Source of the DNA: Aeromonas veronii
Lineage (GTDB): Bacteria; Pseudomonadota; Gammaproteobacteria; Enterobacterales; Aeromonadaceae
Assembly: GCF_040215105.1 (NCBI RefSeq)
Contig: NZ_CP157875.1
Location: forward strand, 3,091,501-3,155,500
DNA length: 64,000 nucleotides
Direction: 5' to 3'
Made by a program: the position numbers and the translations under genes. This document shows, piece after piece, positions 56,268 to 64,000 of this stretch. How positions within the stretch are numbered: the stretch's first letter is position 1; every line of letters starts with the position of its first letter. Below the pieces are notes generated by a model. It was not told where the DNA came from. It ran no database searches and was given only the letters and a program-made list of their open reading frames with translations.

Positions 56268-57962
56268 TCAGCCGCGAATATGTTCGATGAAGGCATCGAT
56301 CTGCTCCCGGCTGCAGGCCGGGTTCATGAAGACCGCTTTTTCCCCCGCGATATAGGAGTACTTGCCCCGCTCGTCATACTCGGAGTGGGCCACCGCCTCC
56401 ACCCAGTTGGTGTAGAGCCCCACCTTGCCGCGATGCTTGAACAGGTTGCGGTGATAGTCGGTGTTGCGTTGCAGCCGTGCCTTGTAGGCCGCATCCGTGC
56501 TGCGGGCCAGCTCGAAGGCGAACTCGGCCTCCGGATCCTGCACCCACTCCGGGTTGTAGATCTTGAAGCCCACGCTCGGCCCCTGGTTTTCCTGGGCCAC
56601 CAGCTTGACGTTGCCGAGCTGGCTCAGGCGGAAGCGGAAGTAGTTGGCATTCTGCAGGCAGTGAGCCAGCACGGTGCGATAGCCCTCCACCCCCATGTAG
56701 TTGAGGGCCGCATAGGCGCCGAACAGGCCGCTCGCGCCGCGGGAACACTCGATGGTGGACTGCAGGTGGGTCTGACCCTGGATGTCCCGCTCGAAGTAGG
56801 AGAAGTTCTCCGGATCGTTCTCCATCGCCTTGAGATCGTCCTGCTCCTTGATCATCACCAGACTGGAGGTGTAGGGCACATAGCCCCACTTCTGGAAGTC
56901 GACGGTGAAGGAGTCGGCGTATTTGAGCTCCGCAAAGCGCGCCACGTTGCGCTCAATCCCGGCCAGGGTGGCGGCGTTGATGGCGAGCGGGTTGGCGGCA
57001 AAATCGTAATCCAGGAAGAAGATCATCGACCAGCCGATGGCGGCATCCACGTGGATGTGGGGCTTGACCGCCACCTCGAAGCGCTCGCACAGCCGATCCC
57101 GCAGTGCCACCACGGGTTTGACCTGATCCACCCCGAAGGTATCGGTGGTGCCCATGGTGAGCATGATGGTGGGTACCACGTGCTTGAGGGCAAAGCAGGC
57201 GGTCAGGGTGCGCTCGAGATCCACCAGATCGATGTCGTTGTTCTCGCCGACCTGGATGCGGATGGTCTTGTTCTCGATGTCCACCCCGAGCAGGGAGAGG
57301 TTGGTGATGTTGGAGTAGTGGCCGCCCTGGGAGTTGATGATGCGGTAGTCCTGATAATGGCCGAGCCCCTTGTGCTTGGCTTCCGGCAGGCTCTTGCGGA
57401 TGCCGAGCAGGTAGCCGTAGAGGTTACAGAACGTCCCCCCCTGGGTGAAGATGCCGGTAGCACGCTCGGGATCGTACCCCGCCAGCAGGGCTATCTGGCG
57501 CACCACCTTTTTCTCCAGCTCTTCCGCCACCCCGGCGTACTCGGAATAGACCAGGTTCGGGTTCGCGAGAATGCCCATCTGGGCGCCATAGATGGCGGGA
57601 TCCGCCGACATGGTGATGACGTTCTCCACGCTGGCGGGGTTTTCCCAGTCTTTGGAGAGGGCCCCGGCGAACAAGAGCTCGGTCATGGGCTCGCCCGGCG
57701 CGCGCATGGCTTGCGGCACCGGCATGGTCTCGCAGAGATCCGCGAGGCGGGCGTGGCCATCCGGCCAGGCGTTCAGCCGCGCATCCGGGGCAAGGCCGCG
57801 GGCGCGAAACTCGTTGAGGGTGGCGAAACCGGGCTCGCGAAACACCGGCCAGAGCTCGGGATTGCGGGAGAAGTAGTGAGCCTTGACGGTGGCGAAGCGG
57901 GCGGCGAAGGCGGGGGAGACGGCGTTGACGCCGTCATCTTTCAGATAAACCAGGTCACTCAT
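56268..57962 (-). CDS. PLP-dependent group II amino acid decarboxylase, substrate uncertain
   Basis: 564 residues, aspartate-aminotransferase fold. GIFTQGGTFCNLYGYLLG binds the cofactor phosphate; HIHVDAAIGW supplies Asp306, which pairs with the PLP ring; the Schiff-base lysine is Lys358 in TVDFQKWGYVPYTSSLVMIK. The residue before Lys358 is Gln, where well-known members (glutamate, DOPA, tyrosine decarboxylases) have His. Relatives include glutamate/aspartate/tyrosine decarboxylases; no antiporter or acid-resistance partner is adjacent, so the amine produced is unknown. The start MSDLVYLKDDGVNAVSP was preferred to an extension of 23 residues. Confidence 0.85.
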   Translation of the reverse strand: MSDLVYLKDDGVNAVSPAFAARFATVKAHYFSRNPELWPVFREPGFATLNEFRARGLAPDARLNAWPDGHARLADLCETMPVPQAMRAPGEPMTELLFAGALSKDWENPASVENVITMSADPAIYGAQMGILANPNLVYSEYAGVAEELEKKVVRQIALLAGYDPERATGIFTQGGTFCNLYGYLLGIRKSLPEAKHKGLGHYQDYRIINSQGGHYSNITNLSLLGVDIENKTIRIQVGENNDIDLVDLERTLTACFALKHVVPTIMLTMGTTDTFGVDQVKPVVALRDRLCERFEVAVKPHIHVDAAIGWSMIFFLDYDFAANPLAINAATLAGIERNVARFAELKYADSFTVDFQKWGYVPYTSSLVMIKEQDDLKAMENDPENFSYFERDIQGQTHLQSTIECSRGASGLFGAYAALNYMGVEGYRTVLAHCLQNANYFRFRLSQLGNVKLVAQENQGPSVGFKIYNPEWVQDPEAEFAFELARSTDAAYKARLQRNTDYHRNLFKHRGKVGLYTNWVEAVAHSEYDERGKYSYIAGEKAVFMNPACSREQIDAFIEHIRG

Positions 57963-58213
57963 GTTGATACCATTTGGACTGCAACGATGGGTCCGGTTAT
58001 ACCCGCAGGGCTGCATTTGAAACAGCGACAATAACTAATGGCCTGCCCTACTTTTTATCATGCCCCAGTCAGGGCAAGGGCTGGCTGCAAGGGGCCGTCC
58101 CCGGCCCGTGACCGTTTCGTGATCCCGCTCTCACCCGCCGTGATGCCGCGCCGGGGCGAGTAACCCGGCAGGCCTGATGCAGCCCCGGGTTCAGCACCTG
58201 GCACCGGCCCGAT

Positions 58214-59230
58214 TTAGCGCAGCGCCGCCACCAGCCAGCCTTGAAGCTCGGCCAGCTCGGCCGTCTGCCCAGGAAACGCCTGCTGCAGCTCGCTGAGCAA
58301 AGCGCCGATGGCCTCCGGCCGATAGGCGATGCCGGGCAGCCGCTCGGCCAGGGCATCCAGGGGTGCGGGATCCAGGCTGTCGCTGAAGATCTGCACCCGG
58401 CCGATGACCCCTTTCTCCACATCGAAGTGCAGCTCCACCCCGCCCCAGCCGAAGCGCTCATCCAGCTGATGACTGAAAGACGGCGCATGGCCGAAGTTCC
58501 ACTCCCAACTGCGCTGGCGGGCGAAGGTCTCGGCAAAGCCCGGCAAGTCCGGCAGCCGCTCGGGGGAGATATGCTCGGGTTGAACCCGCTCGCCGTAATA
58601 GGCGAAGAAGGCTTCAAGGAGGGCCTCACTCACCCGCTCATGGTCGACTCCCGGCAGCAGTTCGCTCAGGTTGGCGACCCGGCTGCGCACCGAGGTGATG
58701 CCCTTGGCCGCGAGCTTCTTCGGATCCGGGTTCAGGTAGTTGGCGAGGCGGCTGAGATCGGCGTCCAGCAGCAGGGTGCCGTGGTGAAAGCCGCGATCAT
58801 GGGTCTCCCGATAGGCCGAACCCGATACCTTGCGATCCCCGTCCGGGGTCGCCACCAGCAGATCGTTGCGACCGGAGGCGAAGGCCTCCACCCCCAGCCG
58901 CTTCAGGGCATCCAGCACGATGGCGGTGGAGATGCTCTTGTCATAGCCGGGCTTGCCCGCCATGAAGGTGAAGCAGCTGTTGCCGAGATCATGGAACACG
59001 GCGCCGCCGCCGCTGCTGCGCCTGGCCAGGGTCACCCCGTCCTCCTCCATACGGCGGGTGTTGCACTCCTTCCAGGGATTCTGGGCACGGCCTATGACCA
59101 CTGTATTGGCGTTGCGCCACAGGAAGAGCACCCGCTGGCGCGGATCCATCTGGCGGAAGATGCACTCCTCCACCGCCAGGTTGAACAGGGGATCGTGAGA
59201 GTCGGAGATGAGCAGGCGCAGAGGGAGCAT
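58214..59230 (-). CDS. lplA: Lipoate-protein ligase A
   Basis: Attaches free lipoate to E2 and GcvH proteins via lipoyl-AMP; 338 residues, with both the catalytic and C-terminal accessory domains. [20 protein letters not shown] is the lipoate/ATP-binding loop and [24 protein letters not shown] contains the adenylate site; the catalytic Lys is in DGDRKVSG. The start [22 protein letters not shown] matches the family. The 251 bases between it and the decarboxylase gene show no gene. Confidence 0.94.
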   Translation of the reverse strand: MLPLRLLISDSHDPLFNLAVEECIFRQMDPRQRVLFLWRNANTVVIGRAQNPWKECNTRRMEEDGVTLARRSSGGGAVFHDLGNSCFTFMAGKPGYDKSISTAIVLDALKRLGVEAFASGRNDLLVATPDGDRKVSGSAYRETHDRGFHHGTLLLDADLSRLANYLNPDPKKLAAKGITSVRSRVANLSELLPGVDHERVSEALLEAFFAYYGERVQPEHISPERLPDLPGFAETFARQRSWEWNFGHAPSFSHQLDERFGWGGVELHFDVEKGVIGRVQIFSDSLDPAPLDALAERLPGIAYRPEAIGALLSELQQAFPGQTAELAELQGWLVAALR

Positions 59231-59314
59231 GGGCAAGCCTTGTTCGGAGTATGGGAGCCCGATACTACCACCTCGGGCCGGAAGATGGGCCCTGCCCACG
59301 CGGGAATACCGGGA

Positions 59315-59734
59315 TCAAGGAGCCCGTTGCCAGCCCCTGTCCACCAGCAGCACCCCCACCACCATGGCGATGACGAAGAGCCCGATCAGGGGCTGGCCAG
59401 CGGTGACCAGCGCCAGGGCCGGCCCCGGGCAGATGCCTGCCATGCCCCAGCCGATGCCAAAGAGGGCGGCTCCACCGAGCAGGCGGCCATCCAGGGTCGG
59501 TGCGGGCACATCGGCGATGGGAGCCCCCGACAGGCTCTGGCGGCGAGGCCGTATCAACAGGAAGTACCCCGGCATGAACACCAGCAGGGCGCCCCCCATC
59601 ACGAAGGCCAGACTGGGATCCCAGGCTCCGGCGAGATCGAGAAAACCCAGCACTCTCGCGGGATCCACCATGCCGGAGAGGGCAAGACCCAGCCCGAACA
59701 GCAGGCCACAGAGCAGGCTCGTCAAACGTTCCAT
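59315..59734 (-). CDS. YeeE/YedE-type (DUF6691) sulfur-compound transport protein, second half
   Basis: 139 residues with four hydrophobic segments. [34 protein letters not shown] and [16 protein letters not shown] are the family motifs, the latter with a conserved Cys in the channel. It pairs with the preceding gene; together they correspond to one YeeE-type protein that imports thiosulfate or related sulfur compounds. Ten bases separate the two genes. Confidence 0.88.
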   Translation of the reverse strand: MERLTSLLCGLLFGLGLALSGMVDPARVLGFLDLAGAWDPSLAFVMGGALLVFMPGYFLLIRPRRQSLSGAPIADVPAPTLDGRLLGGAALFGIGWGMAGICPGPALALVTAGQPLIGLFVIAMVVGVLLVDRGWQRAP

Positions 59735-59744
59735 GGTGACTTCC

Positions 59745-60158
59745 TCACAGCAGGTGGCGGCTGACAAACACGGTGAGCACCGCGGTCGCCATGAAGACGA
59801 GGGTGGCGACCAGGGAGCGGCGCGACAGTCGCCCCACCCCGCAGATGCCGTGGCCGCTGGTGCAGCCGTTGCCAAGACGGGTGCCTACCCCCACCAGCAG
59901 ACCCGCCAAGGCGACCCTGGGCCAGGGGGGCAGCACCGCCAGGGTCGGCAGGCTGGCCCAGCCGAGGGCGAAGGCCGGCAGGGCACCATCGGCCAGTCCC
60001 AGCAGGAACAGCCAGCGCCAGCCTCCCCGCTCCTGCAGTGCCCCCGCCAGTATGCCGCTGATCCCGGCCACCCGGCCGTTGACCAGCATCAGCAGCAGGG
60101 CGGACACACCGATCAACATGCCGCCCCCGAGGGCAAACAACCACTGGCTTTCAAACAT
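59745..60158 (-). CDS. YeeE/YedE-family sulfur-compound transport protein, first half
   Basis: 137 residues with four to five hydrophobic segments. [15 protein letters not shown] and [28 protein letters not shown] are diagnostic; the latter has the conserved Cys residues. First gene of the pair, with paired inverted operators 70-130 bases upstream. Such pairs are often regulated by persulfide-sensing ArsR-type repressors (BigR/YgaV), but none is encoded next to it. Confidence 0.88.
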   Translation of the reverse strand: MFESQWLFALGGGMLIGVSALLLMLVNGRVAGISGILAGALQERGGWRWLFLLGLADGALPAFALGWASLPTLAVLPPWPRVALAGLLVGVGTRLGNGCTSGHGICGVGRLSRRSLVATLVFMATAVLTVFVSRHLL

Positions 60159-60230
60159 GGGACTCTCCTGCCTGAGGGAAATGGGGGCACGCTCCGCTCG
60201 CAACGCTGGCGGAGCGGGCCCTGCCGTTTA

Positions 60231-60289
60231 ATTAGATATCGCTAATGCAAGCCATTCTATCGCCGCACCCAACATTAGCAATATCTAAT
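60231..60289. promoter_or_regulatory. Paired inverted operators upstream of the YeeE pair
   Basis: ATTAGATATCGCTAAT at 60231-60246 and ATTAGCAATATCTAAT at 60274-60289 are inverted copies with 15 of 16 bases matching; each is itself a dyad with ATTAG/CTAAT arms. The 27-base gap would hold promoter elements. This is the layout of an ArsR-family repressor site. Confidence 0.7.
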
Positions 60290-60664
60290 TTACGGCCACC
60301 ATCGAGGCCAGGCTCTCTGCCCGGCCGGGAGTTGGCACCAACAACGCCAGGCACCGGAAAGGTGTTTCCAGATGTTGCTGCGCCGCCCCCATCCTTTACC
60401 TTGGCGGCCCGGATCTGTACCATCTTGCCGTTCATTCACAGCGGAGACCATCAGTGGGCAACTCATCAAGTGACAGTAGCAAGCCGGCCATGGGCGTCGG
60501 CAGCCAGGTCGCGAGCTAGCCGCAGCAATCGTTCTGCCGCGCCTCGCACCCCGCGAGAGGCGAGCATCTCCTCCCTTTCTCTTTTTACACTTGACGTCAA
60601 GTGACCGGCTGCAAGCACCGGACACCTTGCCTGCATAGTTTCTGCTTCCCACAAGGAGGCTGCT
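60290..60664. other. Intergenic region with a perfect 16-base palindrome
   Basis: No convincing gene. CACTTGACGTCAAGTG at 60588-60603 is a perfect palindrome containing a TTGACG -35-like element, about 60 bases before the small gene at 60665. Minus-strand frames in 60300-60700 begin in the palindrome region and show no family match. Confidence 0.55.
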
Positions 60665-61036
60665 ATGCGTTTTGTTTCAACCCGTTTTGCTTCAATGCCC
60701 GCCCGCACTGCCGTGCGCCGCGCTCACACCCTGCTCGACAAGCTGGGGCTCGCTGCCCTGTCACGCAGGCTGACAAAACCCAAATCCCAGCACTACCGGC
60801 TGCGGATCCGCTGCCAGGGCCGGGCCGACATGCTCCCCGTACTGGCGCTGGTGGCTCATACCCTGCAACCAGCGGGGCTAGTGCCCTCGCAATCCATGAG
60901 ACCGGGACGCGACGGGGGACGGGAGCTGGTACTGGATCTCTACTGCACCCCGCCCCAGCGCCGCTACCTGGTGCAGTTCGTGCACCAGGCCGGGCTCAGC
61001 CACCCGGTACGCTGGGAGCTACGCCCGGGACCCTGA
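60665..61036 (+). CDS. Uncharacterised small basic protein upstream of the MgtC-family gene
   Basis: 123 residues with an excellent ribosome binding site (AAGGAGG, 6 bases before ATG). No signal peptide or membrane helix. The C-terminal 80 residues alternate strand-helix-strand (HYRLRIRCQGRADMLPVLALVAHTLQPAG; GGRELVLDLYCTPPQRRYLVQFVHQAG; HPVRWELRP), resembling an ACT-like ferredoxin fold such as the C-terminal domain of MgtC proteins. The resemblance is by eye. It precedes an MgtC-family gene on the same strand by 225 bases. Confidence 0.7.
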   Translation: MRFVSTRFASMPARTAVRRAHTLLDKLGLAALSRRLTKPKSQHYRLRIRCQGRADMLPVLALVAHTLQPAGLVPSQSMRPGRDGGRELVLDLYCTPPQRRYLVQFVHQAGLSHPVRWELRPGP

Positions 61037-61075
61037 TCCCGGACTCAGGCGTCAGGGCGCAGAGAAGCGTCGCAA

Positions 61076-61096
61076 GCCCCCGGGTGCCGGGGGCCT
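61076..61096 (+). terminator. Hairpin after the small gene
   Basis: Perfect eight-base stem GCCCCCGG/CCGGGGGC with GTG loop, 40 bases past the stop; the tail CTTCTC is T-poor, so termination may be partial and allow read-through to the MgtC gene. Confidence 0.55.
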
Positions 61097-61152
61097 TCTC
61101 ATCATTCACGGCCAGCCACCCTGGGTGCTGGCTGCCTCGATCCGTGCAACAT

Positions 61153-61224
61153 TTTCATCTGCCATGATGGCCTTCCACGCACGGGTCTGTCTTTCACTCT
61201 GCACATGACAGGTGTTTCATCTGC
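61153..61224 (+). other. Leader region of the MgtC-family gene with a repeated motif
   Basis: TTTCATCTGCCAT occurs twice, around 61154 and 61213. A 14-codon ATG frame ([14 protein letters not shown]) lies between them at 61164-61208. This may be a regulatory leader, as known for mgtC-type genes, but no proline or other telling codon bias is seen. Confidence 0.3.
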
Positions 61225-61260
61225 CATCTCGAAGGCCATCGTCATCAAGAGGAGTACGCC

Positions 61261-61989
61261 ATGAGAATGTGGCAACAATTTGACCTGCTGGCCCTGACAG
61301 ATACCCTGGCCAGTCTGCTGCTGGCCTTCGTGCTCGGCAGCCTGGTGGGGCTGGAGCGCCAGTACCGACAGCGCACCGCGGGCCTGCGCACCAACGTGCT
61401 GGTGGCCGTGGGGGCGGCCCTGTTCGTCAATCTGGCCCAGCGCATCTATGACCTGCACGGGGGCAGCTACGGCGTGGTCCACGTGGTGGCCTATATCGTC
61501 TCCGGCATCGGCTTCCTCGGCGCCGGCGTCATCATGCGGGAATCGGGCAACATCCGCGGCATCAACACCGCCGCCACCCTCTGGGGGGTGGCCGCCGTGG
61601 GGGCCGCCTGCGGTGCCGGCTTCGCCATGGAGGCCATACTCGGCGCCCTCTTCGTGCTGGCCGCCAACACCCTGCTGCGCCCTCTGGTCAATCAGATCAA
61701 CCGCCACCCGGTGGACAACGAGGATACCGAGCTGACCTATCGCGTCACCGCCCTCATCCGCCGCACCCACCAGAAAGAGGTGCTGCCCTGGCTGGAGCAG
61801 CAGCTGGAGCAGGCCAACTACCCCCTGAGCGAGCTCGATATCGAGCCGTTCGGGGAGCAGGATCTGGAGATCTCCGCCGTGCTGCTCGCCACTTCCATCG
61901 ACGGCGACGAGCTGGACGCCCTGATGAAGACCCTGGGCCAGCATCCCCGCATCAAGCAGGTGTTCTGGCGCACCAGTACCACGGATTGA
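61261..61989 (+). CDS. MgtC/SapB family membrane protein
   Basis: 242 residues. The first ~140 form hydrophobic helices with family motifs [65 protein letters not shown]. The last ~80 are a soluble ACT-like domain ([54 protein letters not shown]). MgtC proteins affect Mg2+ and phosphate homeostasis and inhibit the F-type ATP synthase in some pathogens; here the role is unknown. AAGAGGAG precedes the start. The 5' region has two copies of TTTCATCTGCCAT. Confidence 0.9.
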   Translation: MRMWQQFDLLALTDTLASLLLAFVLGSLVGLERQYRQRTAGLRTNVLVAVGAALFVNLAQRIYDLHGGSYGVVHVVAYIVSGIGFLGAGVIMRESGNIRGINTAATLWGVAAVGAACGAGFAMEAILGALFVLAANTLLRPLVNQINRHPVDNEDTELTYRVTALIRRTHQKEVLPWLEQQLEQANYPLSELDIEPFGEQDLEISAVLLATSIDGDELDALMKTLGQHPRIKQVFWRTSTTD

Positions 61990-62030
61990 GCGCAGCTCGA
62001 ACGGAGAGGAACACGGGAAACAAGCAAAAA

Positions 62031-62058
62031 GAAAGCCGGCACTGGGCCGGCTTTCTCA
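62031..62058. terminator. Bidirectional terminator between MgtC gene and dnaJ
   Basis: Ten-base perfect stem GAAAGCCGGC/GCCGGCTTTC with ACTGG loop between converging genes. Confidence 0.82.
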
Positions 62059-62072
62059 CATCACTCGCGTGA

Positions 62073-63209
62073 TCACTTGGTCAGGTCATCGAAGAAGCGT
62101 TTCACCCCTTCGAAGAAGCCTTCCGATTTGGGCTTGTGGGTCTTGGCGGCAGCGCCGCTGAAGGACTCGTCCAGCTGGCGCAGCAGATCTTTCTGGGTGT
62201 CGGTCAGCTTGACCGGAGTCTCGATGACCACCTTGCACATCAGATCGCCGACCTGGCCGGAGCGCACGGACTTGACGCCCTTGCCCCGCAGGCGGAACAG
62301 CTTGCCGGTCTGGGTCTCGGCGGTCACCTTGAGCTTCACCCGGCCATCCAGGGTCGGCACTTCGATCTCGCCGCCAAGGGCCGCGGTGGTGAAGCTGATG
62401 GGCACTTCGCAGTAGAGATCGTTGCCATCGCGCACGAAGATCTCGTGCTCCTTGACGTGGACCTGTACGTAGAGATCCCCGGCCGATGCACCGGCTTCCC
62501 CCGCTTCCCCTTCGCCGGAGAGACGGATGCGATCGCCGGTGTCGACACCCGCCGGGATCTTGACCGACAGGGTCTTGGTCTTCTGGTAGCGACCTTCCCC
62601 ATGACACTTGCGGCAGGGATCCTTGATGATCTTGCCACGACCGTGACAGTGCGGGCAGGCCTGCTGCACCGCGAAGAAGCCCTGACGCATCTGCACCTGA
62701 CCGGCACCGTGGCAGGTCGGGCAGGTCTGGGCCGTGCTGCCGGTGTGGGCACCGGAGCCGTTGCAGACCTCGCAGTGGACCTGGGTCGGGATCTTGATCT
62801 CCTTGGAGACCCCGCGCACCGCCTCTTCCAATGTCAGCTCCATGTTGTAGCGAAGGTCGGAGCCACGGGCCGGGCCACGACGGCCACCACCCCGACCACC
62901 GAAGATGTCGCCAAACACATCGCCGAAGATGTCACCGAAATCGGCACCGCCGCCGAAGCCGCCGTGACCGCCACCCTGGCTCTGATCCACACCGGCATGA
63001 CCGTACTGGTCATAGCGGGCACGCAGGTTCTCGTCGGTCAGGACCTCGTAGGCTTCCTTGACCTCTTTGAACTTCTCTTCGGCGGCCGCATCACCCTGGT
63101 TGCGATCGGGGTGATACTTCATCGCCAGACGCTTGTACGCCTTCTTGATCTCGCGCTCGTCGGCACCTTTTGCCACCCCGAGCACTTCATAGAAATCGCG
63201 CTTCGACAT
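62073..63209 (-). CDS. dnaJ: Chaperone DnaJ
   Basis: Hsp40 co-chaperone stimulating DnaK; 378 residues. J-domain with HPD ([10 protein letters not shown]), Gly/Phe-rich linker ([26 protein letters not shown]), four CxxCxGxG zinc repeats ([32 protein letters not shown]) and the C-terminal substrate-binding domains. Of two in-frame ATGs six bases apart, the second has AGGA at proper spacing and gives [11 protein letters not shown]. It lies 112 bases after dnaK. Confidence 0.97.
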   Translation of the reverse strand: MSKRDFYEVLGVAKGADEREIKKAYKRLAMKYHPDRNQGDAAAEEKFKEVKEAYEVLTDENLRARYDQYGHAGVDQSQGGGHGGFGGGADFGDIFGDVFGDIFGGRGGGRRGPARGSDLRYNMELTLEEAVRGVSKEIKIPTQVHCEVCNGSGAHTGSTAQTCPTCHGAGQVQMRQGFFAVQQACPHCHGRGKIIKDPCRKCHGEGRYQKTKTLSVKIPAGVDTGDRIRLSGEGEAGEAGASAGDLYVQVHVKEHEIFVRDGNDLYCEVPISFTTAALGGEIEVPTLDGRVKLKVTAETQTGKLFRLRGKGVKSVRSGQVGDLMCKVVIETPVKLTDTQKDLLRQLDESFSGAAAKTHKPKSEGFFEGVKRFFDDLTK

Positions 63210-63241
63210 ACTCATCCTGTTGCTATATCAGCAGTTACGCA

Positions 63242-63309
63242 GACGGGCGTTGGTCACCCAACGCCCGTAAATTCATCGACCAAGCCGCCGGGCGAAGTGG
63301 CTTCGCCCG
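63242..63309 (-). other. Two hairpins in the dnaK-dnaJ gap
   Basis: An 11-base stem ACGGGCGTTGG/CCAACGCCCGT with TCAC loop (63242-63267) and a nine-base stem CGGGCGAAG/CTTCGCCCG (63289-63309). Neither is followed by a T run, so they more likely stabilise or attenuate the shared mRNA than terminate it. Confidence 0.7.
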
Positions 63310-63321
63310 ACTGGGTGTGGC

Positions 63322-64000
63322 TTATTTCTTGTCGTCTTTCACTTCTTCGAACTCGGCGTCGACCACGTCGTCGTCAGCCTTGGCAGAAGAAGCCTGACCG
63401 GCGTCAGCACCGGCGGCGCCTTGCGCCTGGGCCTGCTGCTGGGCAATCTCCATCAGCTTCTGGGACGCTTCCATCAGAGCCTGTTGCTTGGCTTCGATGG
63501 CGGCCTTGTCGTCACCCTTGATGGCGCTTTCCAGCTCGGACAGGGCAGTCTCGATCTTGGTCTTGTCGTCGGCAGGCAGGGCTTCACCGGCTTCGGTAAC
63601 CTGCTTGCGCACGGAGTGGACCAGACCGTCAGCCTGGTTGCGAGTCTGCACCAGCTCTTCGAACTTCTTGTCCTCGGCCGCGTTGGCTTCGGCTTCGCGC
63701 ACCATGCGTTCGATCTCGTCATCAGACAGACCGGAGGAGGCCTGGATGGTAATCTTCTGCTCCTTGTTGGTCTCCTTGTCTTTGGCGGAGACGTGCAGGA
63801 TGCCGTTGGCGTCGATGTCGAAGGTCACTTCGATCTGCGGCAGACCGCGCGGTGCCGGGCGGATGCCTTCCAGGTTGAACTGGCCCAGGGACTTGTTGTC
63901 GCTGGCGCGCTTGCGCTCACCCTGCAGCACGTGAATGGTCACGGCAGACTGGTTGTCTTCGGCGGTGGAGAACACCTGGGACTTCTTGGTCGGGATGGTG
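63322..64000 (-). CDS. dnaK: Chaperone DnaK (N-terminal part outside the window)
   Basis: Hsp70 chaperone; about 226 C-terminal residues are visible. [45 protein letters not shown] and [24 protein letters not shown] are the substrate-binding beta-domain; the helical lid follows and the protein ends with the EFEEV-type tail [11 protein letters not shown] preceded by an Ala/Gly/Gln-rich linker. It is the first gene of dnaKJ, expected to be under heat-shock sigma-32 control outside the window. Confidence 0.97.
   Translation of the reverse strand, partial: TIPTKKSQVFSTAEDNQSAVTIHVLQGERKRASDNKSLGQFNLEGIRPAPRGLPQIEVTFDIDANGILHVSAKDKETNKEQKITIQASSGLSDDEIERMVREAEANAAEDKKFEELVQTRNQADGLVHSVRKQVTEAGEALPADDKTKIETALSELESAIKGDDKAAIEAKQQALMEASQKLMEIAQQQAQAQGAAGADAGQASSAKADDDVVDAEFEEVKDDKK

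Noticed and set aside
60245-60708. Several 80-120 codon frames on both strands between the YeeE operators and the 60665 gene
   Set aside because: They overlap each other, have no good ribosome binding sites and show no family motif; the region fits a promoter-containing spacer.

Overview
The window is a 64 kb piece of a high-GC gammaproteobacterial chromosome, most likely Aeromonas or a close relative. This is inferred from gene order and protein character: an AcrAB/AheAB-type pump with a divergent TetR gene, a trp operon with the fused trpCF gene and the rnm-yciO-scpAB-rluB neighbourhood beside it, cyoABCDE next to yajR, azurin, and dnaK-dnaJ. No rRNA, tRNA, insertion sequence, integrase or CRISPR array was seen. 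Both edge genes are cut: the C-terminal part of the RND pump at the left and the N-terminal part of DnaK at the right.

Layout. 1-5.1 kb: RND pump permease and adaptor, divergent AcrR-type repressor with a conserved palindromic operator, and a small methyltransferase. 5.2-12.1 kb: a dicarboxylate/amino acid symporter, then minus-strand housekeeping genes (VOC protein, tesB, rluB, scpB, scpA, yciO, rnm). 12.1-19.5 kb: trp operon with a WWW leader peptide and attenuator, trpE, an abortive duplicated start of trpG, trpG, trpD, trpCF, trpB, trpA and a terminator. 19.5-20.15 kb: gene-free, repeat-rich spacer. 20.15-23.9 kb: an AT-rich island holding an OLD-family ATPase/TOPRIM nuclease gene interrupted at a run of eight T, followed by an unrecognised protein with a nuclease-like E..D..QAK signature. 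This is the best candidate for an undescribed defence module. 23.9-29.4 kb: DUF3297 gene, nupC, two YdcZ-type transporters with a LysR regulator, and a periplasmic YdcF-family protein. 29.4-33.2 kb: tauABCD for taurine sulfur. 33.3-40.1 kb: DUF1428 gene, yajR and cyoABCDE. 40.7-46.4 kb: AhpD-like protein with divergent LysR, DUF3634, nucleoside hydrolase, HutD/Ves protein, azurin and apbE. 46.6-50.2 kb: receiver-TPR protein, pentapeptide-repeat potassium-channel-like protein and xthA. 50.4-56.2 kb: a copper/silver efflux cluster (cusB with a fused CusF domain, cusA, separate cusF). 56.3-60.2 kb: PLP decarboxylase, lplA and a two-gene YeeE/YedE sulfur-transport pair behind paired inverted operators. 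60.6-64 kb: a small unknown protein, an MgtC-family protein, dnaJ and dnaK.

Most of the window is core chromosome with compact operons, ATGA overlaps and hairpin terminators. The clear foreign-looking exception is the 20-24 kb island. Coordinates of starts were chosen from ribosome binding sites and family alignment by eye; no database search was possible.
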